Positions 24,906 through 34,029 of a stretch of DNA of 64,000 bases are shown here, piece after piece. The position numbers were made by a program, and so were the translations under genes. This stretch comes from Viridibacterium silvisoli (lineage in GTDB: Bacteria > Pseudomonadota > Gammaproteobacteria > Burkholderiales > Rhodocyclaceae). The notes under the pieces were generated by a model. The model had not been told where the DNA came from. It did not search any database and was given only the letters and a program-made list of their open reading frames with translations. The stretch is from NCBI RefSeq assembly GCF_036017035.1, contig NZ_JAYXHS010000001.1, positions 1,364,001 through 1,428,000 of the forward strand, written 5' to 3'. Every line of letters starts with the position of its first letter. The stretch's first letter is position 1.

Positions 24906-27053
24906 ATGGCGACAAATCTCACTCAAGGCGCAGCGCGCGCGCAGATCCACGCAGAAGATGTTGTAGCCCTGCGCAATCACGGTGTCCTCGTGCAGGATCC
25001 GCGACGTGAGCGGCCACGCTATTTCGACGGTCGCTTCCTCGCCGCGCGTGACCTGATCCGTGACCAGCAATACTTCCTGACGCGCGAAGCCGATCTCGGC
25101 CGCGCCGCAGGTAGCGGTGTCGCGCATGGCCTGTTTGTCGATCAGGGCGCTACGCCGCATGCCCTGCACGTCACGGCCGGGCAGGGCATCACGCCAGCAG
25201 GCGAACTGGTGCTGATTCCGCACCAGCTCACCATCAACCTCGCCGACATTCCCGTGGCCGATCAGCTCTCGGCGAGGTTCGGCCTGTCACGCATCCCGAC
25301 GCCACCGCTGCGCAGCCGTACCGGGCTCTACATCCTCGCGTTGCGCCCGGTCGAGTTCACCGCCAATCCCGTAGGTGCCTATCCGACCTCCCTGACGGGC
25401 CCGCGCACCGTCGAGGATGGCGATGTCATCGAAGCGACGGCGCTGGTGCTGGTGCCCTGGCAGGACGATGGCGCAGCCGACGCACTCGAAGCGCGGCGTG
25501 GTCGTGCGGCCCGAACCATCTTCACGCAGAGCACCAAGAGCCTCGCCTCTGCCAACGTACTGCCGATCGCCATGCTGGCCCTGCAATCCAACACCATCGT
25601 GTGGATCGATGAAGCCATGGTGCGGCGCGAGCTGGGTGCGGATCGTGGCGATCTGCCGGGCCTCGGCTTTGCGCCACGTGCCCTGCGTCTCGCCCACCTG
25701 CTGCAGCACCAGACCCATCTGGCGGACGTGGTCACGCAGATGCACGGCCGCAGCTTTCCGGCCTCGACGCAGTTCCCGGCGCTGCCGCCAGCAGGCCCGC
25801 TACCGGTCGGCATCATCGATACAAAAGACTTCACGCAGCGCTACTTCCCCGCCGAGGTCGATGTCGACTTCTCCATCATTCCCGAAGACGAATTGCCCGC
25901 CCTGATCGAAGAAGCGCTGGCGCTGCCACCGATCGATTTCCTCGCCTCCGAAGCCGCACTCGACCTCACGGCGGTGCTGGTGCTGGCCCCCGTACCACGC
26001 AGCGACTACCGCGCCGTCATGGCCAAGCTGGTGTCGCGTACCCGCACGCTCAAGCCTGCTGCGCCGAATCTCATCGCGCAGAGGAAGCCGCTGGAGATCC
26101 TGCAACGCATGCGCCTGCCGCTGCCCATCGCCGTGCCCGATGTGTCCAACCCTGCCGATGCCGAATGGGCACGCCTCGCCAAGTTGCCGACCCTGTGGTT
26201 TGTGCGCCGGCGCAATCTAGCCTATCGCGATGACCTTGTCGGCAATGGCGTGGCCGCCACCGGCAGCGACGAGATCGCGCTGGAGAACGCCGTCAAGGCG
26301 CGCGTGCTGAGCCTCGGTCTCAAGCCGCAGTTTGACAGCGTCATGGCCAAGGCGACGAGCAAGGCCTCGTGGAGTGTGCTGAGCCTGCTGGCACTGCCGC
26401 GCTTCACCGAGTCGCCCGCGCTCACTGCCGCAGCGCTTGGTGCACTCGCCGCGAAGGCTGCCGCTGCGCCATCGGGCCGTCTCGACAATGCCGACGCACT
26501 GAGCGTTGGTGTCGACATGAAAACAGCCGGCGTCGGCGACGGCATCGTGCTGCTGGAGAAGAGCATCAGTGCGGGCGTGTCGAAGTCGGCACTGGTCAAT
26601 CTCGCCAGCAACGATGCCTGGAAGAAGCTCGATGTCACCGCCATCAAGGCGACGACGCAGGAGGTGACCAAGTTGTCGGCGCGACTGGCCCCGACCGGCA
26701 AGGCGGCCACCGAGGTGGTGACGCCCGTGACGGGCACCGCCGAGGTAACGAAGCCTGCAACAAAGATTGGCGGCGCGACGGTGACGGACAGCGTGAAGAT
26801 CCCTGTGACCAGAGTGCCGGTGACACGCGTGCCGGTCGGCAAGGCAAGCGACACCTTGGTCGTGGCCCCGGTGAAAGCGCCAGCCAGGTCTTCCGTCAAG
26901 GCACCGGCAAGCGCGTCGGCAAAAACGCCGGCTGCAGCGCCGACCAAGGCGCCGGCCAAGGCCAGCGCAAAAGCCGCCGCGACAACGACGGCGGGCAAGA
27001 CTCCCGCAGCAAAGAAGCCCATCAAGGCCGCCACGAAAAAAGTGAGCAAGTGA
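24906..27053 (+). CDS. Baseplate/fibre-region protein, shared module (copy 2), Lys/Ala-rich tail
   Basis: 715 aa with CGGAG before the ATG. Residues about 38-105 (RYFDGRFLAARDLIRDQQYF, then GVAHGLFVDQG and VTAGQGITPAGELVLIPHQ) repeat the module of the preceding protein. Residues about 305-370 (YFPAEVDVDFSIIPEDELPA, ending VLVLAPVP) match a second segment of the 1638-aa protein. The C-terminus from about residue 610 is low complexity, first Thr/Val/Lys repeats (KIPVTRVPVTRVPVGK) and then a Lys/Ala/Pro tail like a histone H1 tail. Its role in the particle is inferred from position only. Confidence 0.72.
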   Translation: MATNLTQGAARAQIHAEDVVALRNHGVLVQDPRRERPRYFDGRFLAARDLIRDQQYFLTREADLGRAAGSGVAHGLFVDQGATPHALHVTAGQGITPAGELVLIPHQLTINLADIPVADQLSARFGLSRIPTPPLRSRTGLYILALRPVEFTANPVGAYPTSLTGPRTVEDGDVIEATALVLVPWQDDGAADALEARRGRAARTIFTQSTKSLASANVLPIAMLALQSNTIVWIDEAMVRRELGADRGDLPGLGFAPRALRLAHLLQHQTHLADVVTQMHGRSFPASTQFPALPPAGPLPVGIIDTKDFTQRYFPAEVDVDFSIIPEDELPALIEEALALPPIDFLASEAALDLTAVLVLAPVPRSDYRAVMAKLVSRTRTLKPAAPNLIAQRKPLEILQRMRLPLPIAVPDVSNPADAEWARLAKLPTLWFVRRRNLAYRDDLVGNGVAATGSDEIALENAVKARVLSLGLKPQFDSVMAKATSKASWSVLSLLALPRFTESPALTAAALGALAAKAAAAPSGRLDNADALSVGVDMKTAGVGDGIVLLEKSISAGVSKSALVNLASNDAWKKLDVTAIKATTQEVTKLSARLAPTGKAATEVVTPVTGTAEVTKPATKIGGATVTDSVKIPVTRVPVTRVPVGKASDTLVVAPVKAPARSSVKAPASASAKTPAAAPTKAPAKASAKAAATTTAGKTPAAKKPIKAATKKVSK

Positions 27054-27117
27054 TGCGTGACGCGCCACCAGCCATCAGTCAAGCCATCAGTCGCACCCCA
27101 TCGAGCGGAGGACAGCC

Positions 27118-30100
27118 GTGAGCATCCGAACCATTCAGCAGCCCTTGCCGGGTGAGCGTGTCGTCGGCCTGTCACCGGAGACTGCTGTCGAGGCGGCCAG
27201 CGACTGGTTGCGACGCCCCAACCTGTTTCCCGGCCGCGCCCTCGGGGCGGCTGCCCTGCAGCAGCGCCAGCAATGGCAGGCGGGTCACATCGCCCAGCGT
27301 GGGCAAGACTGGGTGGCGGGCGTCGTCGAAGGCCTGCAGGTCGAGGTGTCGCTGACCGACGCGCTCGGCTTTGGCGGCGTGCGACTGTCCATCTCCAGAG
27401 GGCGTGGCCTGGCGGTCAGTGGCGAAGACGTCGTATTGAATACGCATATGGATTGCGTGCTGGCGGATGTCTCCGTTGCCGCGCCGCCCGGCTTCTTCAT
27501 GGACGGCAGCGGTGTCGGTGATGCTGAAGATGAAGGCAACCTTCGCGCGCGCACCATCGACGAGAAGTTCACGCTCGGCACGCTGGACGCCGCATCGCTC
27601 GCCACGCTGCCTGCCATTGGCGTGCTGGTGCTGCAACCTGCGCTCGTCGACACCTCGAGTTTCGATCCATCCAGCCCTTGCGAGCGCAGCGCCTGCGATG
27701 AAGGCACGGTCAATGATGCGGCTGCGTTCGAGGACTGGCGTATTGCCGATGCCGTGCGTCTCGTCTGGTATGTCTGGCCGCAGGAATGGCGCCGCATCCC
27801 CGCCAGCACTGATGCGCAATTGCGCAACGCACTCGCCGCGAAAATCTTCGATGCCGAGTCCGCGCTATCGGTCGATGACTGCCTGCCCTGGGAGGAGTAC
27901 GGCGTGCCCATCGCGCTGGTCGGCCTCAACGCCGGGCAGCAACCCGCGTGGGTGGATCGCGCCAGCGTCGTACGCAAGGGCGGGCTGGCGCGCGATGCAC
28001 GCCTGCAACTCGCCGCAGGCTCCGTCGCAGCGATTGCAGCCAATAGTCGCCTGCCCTCGCTATGGCAGGCGCGTATCGAACAGTTTGCCGAGCAGGTTGC
28101 AGCCGCTGGCGACGTGCCGCCCGAAACGCTGGCCGAAGCCTTCGGCGTCTCGCTGCCCCCGGTCGGGCTATTGCCGAAGAACGCCTTCGATCCGTCCTCG
28201 CACGCCAGCGACTTTTTCCCGCCCGGTTTCGATATCGACGCGGCGCCCATACCGGTCGATCAACTCGATCTGGCCGTGCGTGCAAGTGCCGGTCTCGCGC
28301 CGCTCGATCTGGCTGCGCAGGAATCGGTGCGCGTGCTGGTGCCGGTGCCGCTGCAATCCTGGGAGCCGCGCCTGCTGGTGACGGAATCCGTCGACCCGGA
28401 ATTCCAGAAGACGCTCGATCGCTACCTGCTGACGCGCGCCCGCACGCTGGGCCTGCGCCAGGGCATGCGCAACCGCTCGGCGATGCTGCGTCACGCCCTC
28501 AATGGCGAGACGCAGATCGTGCCCACCTACAAGGAAGACCCGCAGGCGCTCGAGCCCGAAACGCTCAAACCCTGGGGCGAACCGCCGCCCGGTGGCGGTC
28601 ATCGCAGCCAGCTGCTGGCCGGCATGCACCAGCACTTCTTCGACGGCGCCACGACGAAGTTCAATGTGAAGAAAGGCGAGTCGCTGTTCGTCTGGGTGTG
28701 CCTCGATCAGGACAACCCGCCACGCATGCTGATGCTGCAATGGCATGAGGCCGGCGGCTGGGAACATCGTGCCTACTGGGGCGAGAACCTCATCGGTGGC
28801 GGCACAGATGGCACGGCTTCGCACCTGCGTGCCGGCGACCTGCCAACGCCCGGCGCATGGACCCAGCTCAAGGTGTCGGCTGCGGCGCTGGGGCTGGAGG
28901 ACAAGGATGTCGACGGCATGGCCTTCACGCTGTTCGACGGGCGTGCCGCCTACGGCCTCGCCGGCGCACGCGTCGACCAGGTGTGGCGCAAGTGGTTCTG
29001 CAATTTCCTGCCGCTGGGTGCGCGCGTGCAGGGCAACGAAACCTGGGACCTGCTTACTGCAAACGACCTGTGGATGCCCTTCGAGGAACATGACGGCGTC
29101 GTGCCCAGCCTGCCCGCACTGATCGGCAATGTCTCGGGTGACATCCTCGGCCAGGGTGGCGAGGATGAGGAGGAGCAGACGCCCGCTGCACTGGCCGTGC
29201 CTACCAAGGGTATCAACGTGTACTACCCGCAGGCTGCGGGCTGGCGCGGGCATCAGGTCAGCTTCGACCTCAAGAACCTGCCGCAAGTGCCGGCGTATGC
29301 CAAGGGCGACAAGCTCAGTACGTGGATCTATCTCGACGAGCTTTCCCCGCCACGTTCGATCTGCGCCCTCGCAATGTGCACCGGCTACGACATCAATGAT
29401 GCTGCCAAGGGTTTCGCGATCACGACTGCGTTCTGGGGCGAGAACCGCTTCAAGGAGCTGTCCGAAACCGTGCCCGGCTTCGCCACGTTCGCTGCCAAGG
29501 CCGTGCGTGCCGGTGCCCTGCCGCAATCCGGCCTGTGGGTGCCGATGGAGCTGCCGTTCCCGACCGCGATCACCGATGGCGATGGCAAGGAAATTCCGGG
29601 CGTCACCAAGTTCCGCATCGTCACCGTACTGTTTCTGTCGTTCGGCGGCAATCTGGCTTTCAGCGATATCCAGGCCGTGCGCAGCGGGACGGTGCCGAAG
29701 GCAGACGTGCTGTGGCCGAAGGACGTTGTCGCCGGCCAGCCTGTGCCTGCATTCAAGCCTTTCCTCAATGCCAAGCTGACCCTGCAGAACAATCTCGGCG
29801 TGCTGACACCGACGCCTTCGTCACGCATCGGCACGGTGCGCGTCTATACCGATCTCGTCGGCGACCCGCTTATCAAGCGCCTCTCCAACCACGAGCAATC
29901 ACAGATCCTGCTGCGTGGCCTGTCGGGTTTCGCCGACTACCTGCGCCGCCGCATCGATCGTGCAGATGACATCACCGATTTCGGTTTTGCCCACATGCAG
30001 GTCGACATGCATCGCGTGCGCCAGCTCATGCTCAGCACCAGCGACGCCTCGCGCCTGGCCGTGTCGCCAGCGCTCGCTGCCATCGCCAAATCCGACAGCG

Positions 30101-32034
30101 CACTGACCGTGCAGAGCCAGATCAAGGACTACGTCGGCACCGTCAAGGCCGCTGCACGCGTGGCAGCCCCGCCAGCCGCCACCACGGTGGCGGCCACCAT
30201 TGCCAATATCCCGAGCAGTGCGCGCAAGACCTCGGCCCGCCTCATCACGCCGCCACGCGCACCCTTGAACATCGTCTATGCCAGCCCGGTGATCGGGCTT
30301 ACCGAAATCCGCACCACGGCGATTGCAGACCGCCTCAAAGCACCGCCCTCGACCGAGGCGCGTGATTACGCGCTATCCAATCGTCATCGCACGGTGTCGT
30401 CGCTGCTCGACCTGCTGGAAGCCTTCGCCAAGGAAGACAGCGGCGAGGTACCGGCGCTGCTGACCGATTTCGAGATCTTCGGCCTGCCCAACGACCCCTT
30501 CCTCGTGGGTGCGGCGGGCGGCAAGCGCAAGCTCGCCGATTTCCGTAATAACGCGAACCTGCTGGCGCAGTTGCTGACGCCGCCTACCGGTAGCGGCGTC
30601 GACGAGGCCACCCTGTTCACGCAGACCGTGGCGCTATCGGACAGCACCATCGCCATCCTGCGTCAGCTCGAAGCGCGTCTCACCATCTACCGCGATGCGC
30701 TCAACCGTTGCGAAAGTGCGTTGCAGGAGCTGCTCGCCGAGGCGGCGCAGACCGCGCGTCACCTGCAGAACATTGCCGACGACCTGGCCGAAGCACGTCA
30801 CGACGTCAGCGTCGCACGCGCCCTGCTTGATGAAGAGACGCGGCGCATCGACGCCATCAACAAGCGGCGCATGCGCGTCCTCAACGAAGAGGTGAAATTC
30901 GTCGCCTACATCCGGCCGCGCGAAACCGACAACCTGCTTGCCACGCCGACCCATGCCGTCGACCCCGGCCTGCTCGATGCACCTGTACCCGCCTGCCTGC
31001 GCGAGCACCCGGACGTTGCCGATGAACTGCTCGACATGCTGCGCGTGGTGCGCGAAGCGCCGGCCACCTGGTTCGTCAGGATCCCGCCGCTGATCAAGCG
31101 TCTCGACAAAGTCGAGCCACTGGTGCGCATGCTGCAGACGGCGCAGGCACGTGCGCACGCCGGCATCGCCACACCCATCCTCAGCACCTTGCAGGCTGCG
31201 AGCACAGCGAACGTCGTGGCGCGCAACAAGCTCAGCGTCGCCATGTCGCAAGTGACGACGCGCCAGGTCGAAGCGCTGGCACCACGCATCACCGCCTTGC
31301 AGACGCTCAACATCGCCAGCTTCGCCAACTTCACCTGGCAAGGCATCCAGACGCATGCCACGGAGATCGTCTCGTTCGCGGATCTGGCCGAAGGCGGTCA
31401 CGGTCGTGCCGACGTGTCGCGTGATGCGGCCAGCGAGCTGCAGAACATCCGCAGCATCGTCGCCTGCCTGCATGCCGAGTTCTCCGGCATCGCGCCGGTG
31501 CTGCGCCTCGAATGGGCCGAGACACTCAGCGAATTCGATGCCGCACCGAACCTGCGCAACCTTGCCAGCCTGCCGCGCTGGGCCGAGATTGGCTACATCG
31601 ACCGCCGCCAGATGCAGGCCTACGTCGACTGGCTGTTCGCACAGATCGAACCGAACCAGCCGCAGGCCGTGGCGCTGATAAACGATGTCATCCGCATGTG
31701 CCTGTTGCTCGCCAGCCATGCGCCGATCGACCGCATCGTCTCGGGCCGCATGGCGCGGCCGATCACCGGCGTATCGCCCGGCATCCGCATCCCGCTCACC
31801 GTGCTCGAGCCCTCGAAACTGCGCGTCGGCATGCAGGCGCTGATCTACAAGGGTGACAGCGTCGTGGCGCGCGCCGTGGTGGAAGACCTCGGCCAGCTCG
31901 AAGTCTCGGCGCACGTGATCCACACCTCGGCGGCGCGTGTCGATCTGGGTGATGACGTGCGTGTGCACTTCGACGAAGCAGCGTCGGTGAGCATGACGCA
32001 GGCGAGTGCGAAGCGGACGTTGTTCGGACGGTGA
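27118..32034 (+). CDS. Giant baseplate/fibre-region protein with two jelly-roll modules
   Basis: 1638 aa from a GTG with GGAGGA upstream. Residues about 35-110 carry the third copy of the shared N-terminal module (LFPGRALGAAALQQRQQWQA, then LSISRGRGLAVSGEDVVL), and 350-420 match the 715-aa protein. Residues 500-620 (VWVCLDQDNPPRMLMLQWHE, YWGENLIGGG, DGMAFTLFDGRAAYGLAGAR) look like a LamG/concanavalin-type jelly roll, and 697-865 like a divergent second one. A long coiled coil covers about 1184-1260. The C-terminus (1560-1638) is strand-rich. This suggests an elongated, possibly glycan-binding fibre; a role in baseplate cage formation is an alternative. Confidence 0.7.
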   Translation: MSIRTIQQPLPGERVVGLSPETAVEAASDWLRRPNLFPGRALGAAALQQRQQWQAGHIAQRGQDWVAGVVEGLQVEVSLTDALGFGGVRLSISRGRGLAVSGEDVVLNTHMDCVLADVSVAAPPGFFMDGSGVGDAEDEGNLRARTIDEKFTLGTLDAASLATLPAIGVLVLQPALVDTSSFDPSSPCERSACDEGTVNDAAAFEDWRIADAVRLVWYVWPQEWRRIPASTDAQLRNALAAKIFDAESALSVDDCLPWEEYGVPIALVGLNAGQQPAWVDRASVVRKGGLARDARLQLAAGSVAAIAANSRLPSLWQARIEQFAEQVAAAGDVPPETLAEAFGVSLPPVGLLPKNAFDPSSHASDFFPPGFDIDAAPIPVDQLDLAVRASAGLAPLDLAAQESVRVLVPVPLQSWEPRLLVTESVDPEFQKTLDRYLLTRARTLGLRQGMRNRSAMLRHALNGETQIVPTYKEDPQALEPETLKPWGEPPPGGGHRSQLLAGMHQHFFDGATTKFNVKKGESLFVWVCLDQDNPPRMLMLQWHEAGGWEHRAYWGENLIGGGTDGTASHLRAGDLPTPGAWTQLKVSAAALGLEDKDVDGMAFTLFDGRAAYGLAGARVDQVWRKWFCNFLPLGARVQGNETWDLLTANDLWMPFEEHDGVVPSLPALIGNVSGDILGQGGEDEEEQTPAALAVPTKGINVYYPQAAGWRGHQVSFDLKNLPQVPAYAKGDKLSTWIYLDELSPPRSICALAMCTGYDINDAAKGFAITTAFWGENRFKELSETVPGFATFAAKAVRAGALPQSGLWVPMELPFPTAITDGDGKEIPGVTKFRIVTVLFLSFGGNLAFSDIQAVRSGTVPKADVLWPKDVVAGQPVPAFKPFLNAKLTLQNNLGVLTPTPSSRIGTVRVYTDLVGDPLIKRLSNHEQSQILLRGLSGFADYLRRRIDRADDITDFGFAHMQVDMHRVRQLMLSTSDASRLAVSPALAAIAKSDSALTVQSQIKDYVGTVKAAARVAAPPAATTVAATIANIPSSARKTSARLITPPRAPLNIVYASPVIGLTEIRTTAIADRLKAPPSTEARDYALSNRHRTVSSLLDLLEAFAKEDSGEVPALLTDFEIFGLPNDPFLVGAAGGKRKLADFRNNANLLAQLLTPPTGSGVDEATLFTQTVALSDSTIAILRQLEARLTIYRDALNRCESALQELLAEAAQTARHLQNIADDLAEARHDVSVARALLDEETRRIDAINKRRMRVLNEEVKFVAYIRPRETDNLLATPTHAVDPGLLDAPVPACLREHPDVADELLDMLRVVREAPATWFVRIPPLIKRLDKVEPLVRMLQTAQARAHAGIATPILSTLQAASTANVVARNKLSVAMSQVTTRQVEALAPRITALQTLNIASFANFTWQGIQTHATEIVSFADLAEGGHGRADVSRDAASELQNIRSIVACLHAEFSGIAPVLRLEWAETLSEFDAAPNLRNLASLPRWAEIGYIDRRQMQAYVDWLFAQIEPNQPQAVALINDVIRMCLLLASHAPIDRIVSGRMARPITGVSPGIRIPLTVLEPSKLRVGMQALIYKGDSVVARAVVEDLGQLEVSAHVIHTSAARVDLGDDVRVHFDEAASVSMTQASAKRTLFGR

Positions 32035-32053
32035 TGCTTGTGCGTGTGCGACG

Positions 32054-32345
32054 CTTTCCCCCTCTCCCGGCCCTGACGGGCCACCCCGCTCCGCGCCCAC
32101 AACTGGCATTGCATTGCCAGTTGGCTGCGCAGGCGATCGGCGGTGCCGCTCGAATTCCCTGCTACGCCCCTCTGGGAGAGGGGACTGCGACGCGTAGCGC
32201 GCTTTGCTTCCTCTCTAACAATGACGAACCAAGACCGGGGCAGTGCTCTTTCCTATTGGCGACAAACGGTGTCGAAATCGCCGGCCGTAGCCGTTCCCTC
32301 CCCCTGAGGGGGAGGGTGGCCCGTCAGGGTCGGGAGAGGGGGGAT
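32054..32345. repeat. Composite class B repeat region
   Basis: The outer arms (CTCCCGGCCCTGACGGGCCA near 32064-32083 and its inverse, near 32314-32338) enclose 230 bp holding two further hairpins: AACTGGCA-TTGCAT-TGCCAGTT at 32101-32122 and CCCCTCT-GGG-AGAGGGG at 32168-32184. It occupies nearly all of the 360-bp gap (32035-32394), the longest inside the CIS operon. I see no credible gene. It would be transcribed as a large branched structure. Confidence 0.8.
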
Positions 32346-32394
32346 GGTCCGCTCAGTACGCATCGTGAATCCGCGCGTAAGGCAAGAGGCACTC

Positions 32395-34029
32395 ATGCCC
32401 ACTCCTGACCGCCACATCCGCCACATGCATCTCACCGCCGGCAGCGAGGCCGACGTGCGCAGCGTGCTGCCGCGCCTCGAAGACGCCCTGCGCTGCGCCA
32501 GCCTGCCCGATGGTGGCGCGCGGCTGCGCGTGGTGCGCAAACTCGCGTTGGGCAATATCGCGCGCGGCATGTCCTCGCAGCATCTGTCGCGCATCATCGA
32601 ACAGCGCATGGCCGAGGTTGGCGCGCAGTGGGTGGCGGGCGGTACGCCGACTGCGGAGCATGCAGGTTTCGTAGACTTCCCGGGCGTTCTCGACGCACGC
32701 ATCCAGCTCGCCCTGCGCCTGCTGCGCGGCGATGCGTGCAACGCCTGGTACTGGCCGCTGGCCGTACAGGAGTTCCAGACACAACAGACGGTGGGCAGCA
32801 ATCTGCGCAGCATGGCGCAAGCGCTCTCCGTCCTGCCCGAAGCGCAGGCGGCATTGCCGGCATGGGTGCTCGCGCTGGTAGAGGCGGGCGCCGCGCCGCT
32901 GCTGGTTGCCGCGCTGGATCAAGCAGACCCGGAGCGTCTGCTGCAGGAAGCAGGGATTGCCATGCTGCCGTCAGCGCCATCCGGTGTGGATGAGGATGAG
33001 CCGCGCGCTGTCGCGTCCGACGCCCACGACGCTGAGCCCGCACCGCAAGGGGTACATGGCCAGCAGCAGACGTTCAGGGCGCGGCATGCAGACGATGCGG
33101 TGCTGCGGGCGTTGCCGCTCTGGTTGCGTTCCTTGCTGGTGGCCAGCAAGGCTGCGCGCTTCCAGTTCCTGCGTGACAGCGATGCGCTGCAATCGACGCA
33201 GCTTGTCGTCACGCGACCTGTGGGGGAGGTAGCGCAGGTCCGTTCTGTCCCGGTGCGCACGGACAAGGATGTGCCCGTTGCGCCCGGACAGTCAGATACT
33301 GATGATCTGATGGCGAGTACGGAAAATGCCGAAGGCATTGCCCGGCCGTCTGCCGATCCGCAAGTGGCGTACGAAGACAGCGACGAAGTGCACATCCCTG
33401 CACACGAAGCGGCAGACATCCAGCCCGCGACGCCAACCAGCGAAGCCCGCGCCACGCAGGACCCGCTGTTCGCCAGAAGTACCAGCGCCGGCCTGTTTTT
33501 CCTGCTGCCTGTACTCGTGCGTCTCGGCCTTGTGCAATGGGCAGAATCGAATGGTCACGATGCCGGCCAGTTCGCCAGCCGCGTTCTCGTCATGGCGCTG
33601 CGTCGTTTGCGCGTCGCCGAAGATGAACCCACGCTGGCCGTGCTCGGCAGTATGGTTTCGATGAGCCCATCGGGCGTCGTCGCCAGCACTGCTCCCGCAA
33701 GCTGGGCAGATGCACTGTTGCGCTCGCCACAGGCGCAGCCTGCTGCATCGCTAGTCGCCGCACTGGCAGCCGCAACCACCATCGACGCACAGGCGCAGGT
33801 CTGGTTGTGCGCCGCGCGTCGTTGGTTGCGCCGCGCCGGTGGTATCGGTCTGGCGAGTCTGGTGCTGCGGCCGGGGCGCGTCGGCAGTACGCCGACACAC
33901 ATCGATATCTATTTCTCCGTGAATGCCATCGACATGCGTGTGCGGCGTGCCGGGCTCGACATCGACCCGGGCTGGTTGTCGTGGCTCGGCAAGGTCGTGA
34001 GCTATCACTATGTGCGGGGGCTGGCGTGA
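32395..34029 (+). CDS. CIS tape-measure-like protein
   Basis: About 544 aa from the ATG at 32395 (MPTPDRHIRHMHLTAG); an upstream in-frame ATG lies in the repeat. Residues about 5-60 (RSVLPRLEDALRCASLPDGG, then RLRVVRKLALGNIARGMSSQ) resemble the opening of the CIS tape-measure protein family, which in PVC and Afp (Pvc14/Afp14) sets particle length. It is short for a tape measure. The middle (about 200-360) is acidic, Ala/Pro-rich and probably disordered, and the C-terminal part is helical. It overlaps the ATPase start by four bases, as in PVC loci where these two genes adjoin. Confidence 0.65.
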   Translation: MPTPDRHIRHMHLTAGSEADVRSVLPRLEDALRCASLPDGGARLRVVRKLALGNIARGMSSQHLSRIIEQRMAEVGAQWVAGGTPTAEHAGFVDFPGVLDARIQLALRLLRGDACNAWYWPLAVQEFQTQQTVGSNLRSMAQALSVLPEAQAALPAWVLALVEAGAAPLLVAALDQADPERLLQEAGIAMLPSAPSGVDEDEPRAVASDAHDAEPAPQGVHGQQQTFRARHADDAVLRALPLWLRSLLVASKAARFQFLRDSDALQSTQLVVTRPVGEVAQVRSVPVRTDKDVPVAPGQSDTDDLMASTENAEGIARPSADPQVAYEDSDEVHIPAHEAADIQPATPTSEARATQDPLFARSTSAGLFFLLPVLVRLGLVQWAESNGHDAGQFASRVLVMALRRLRVAEDEPTLAVLGSMVSMSPSGVVASTAPASWADALLRSPQAQPAASLVAALAAATTIDAQAQVWLCAARRWLRRAGGIGLASLVLRPGRVGSTPTHIDIYFSVNAIDMRVRRAGLDIDPGWLSWLGKVVSYHYVRGLA

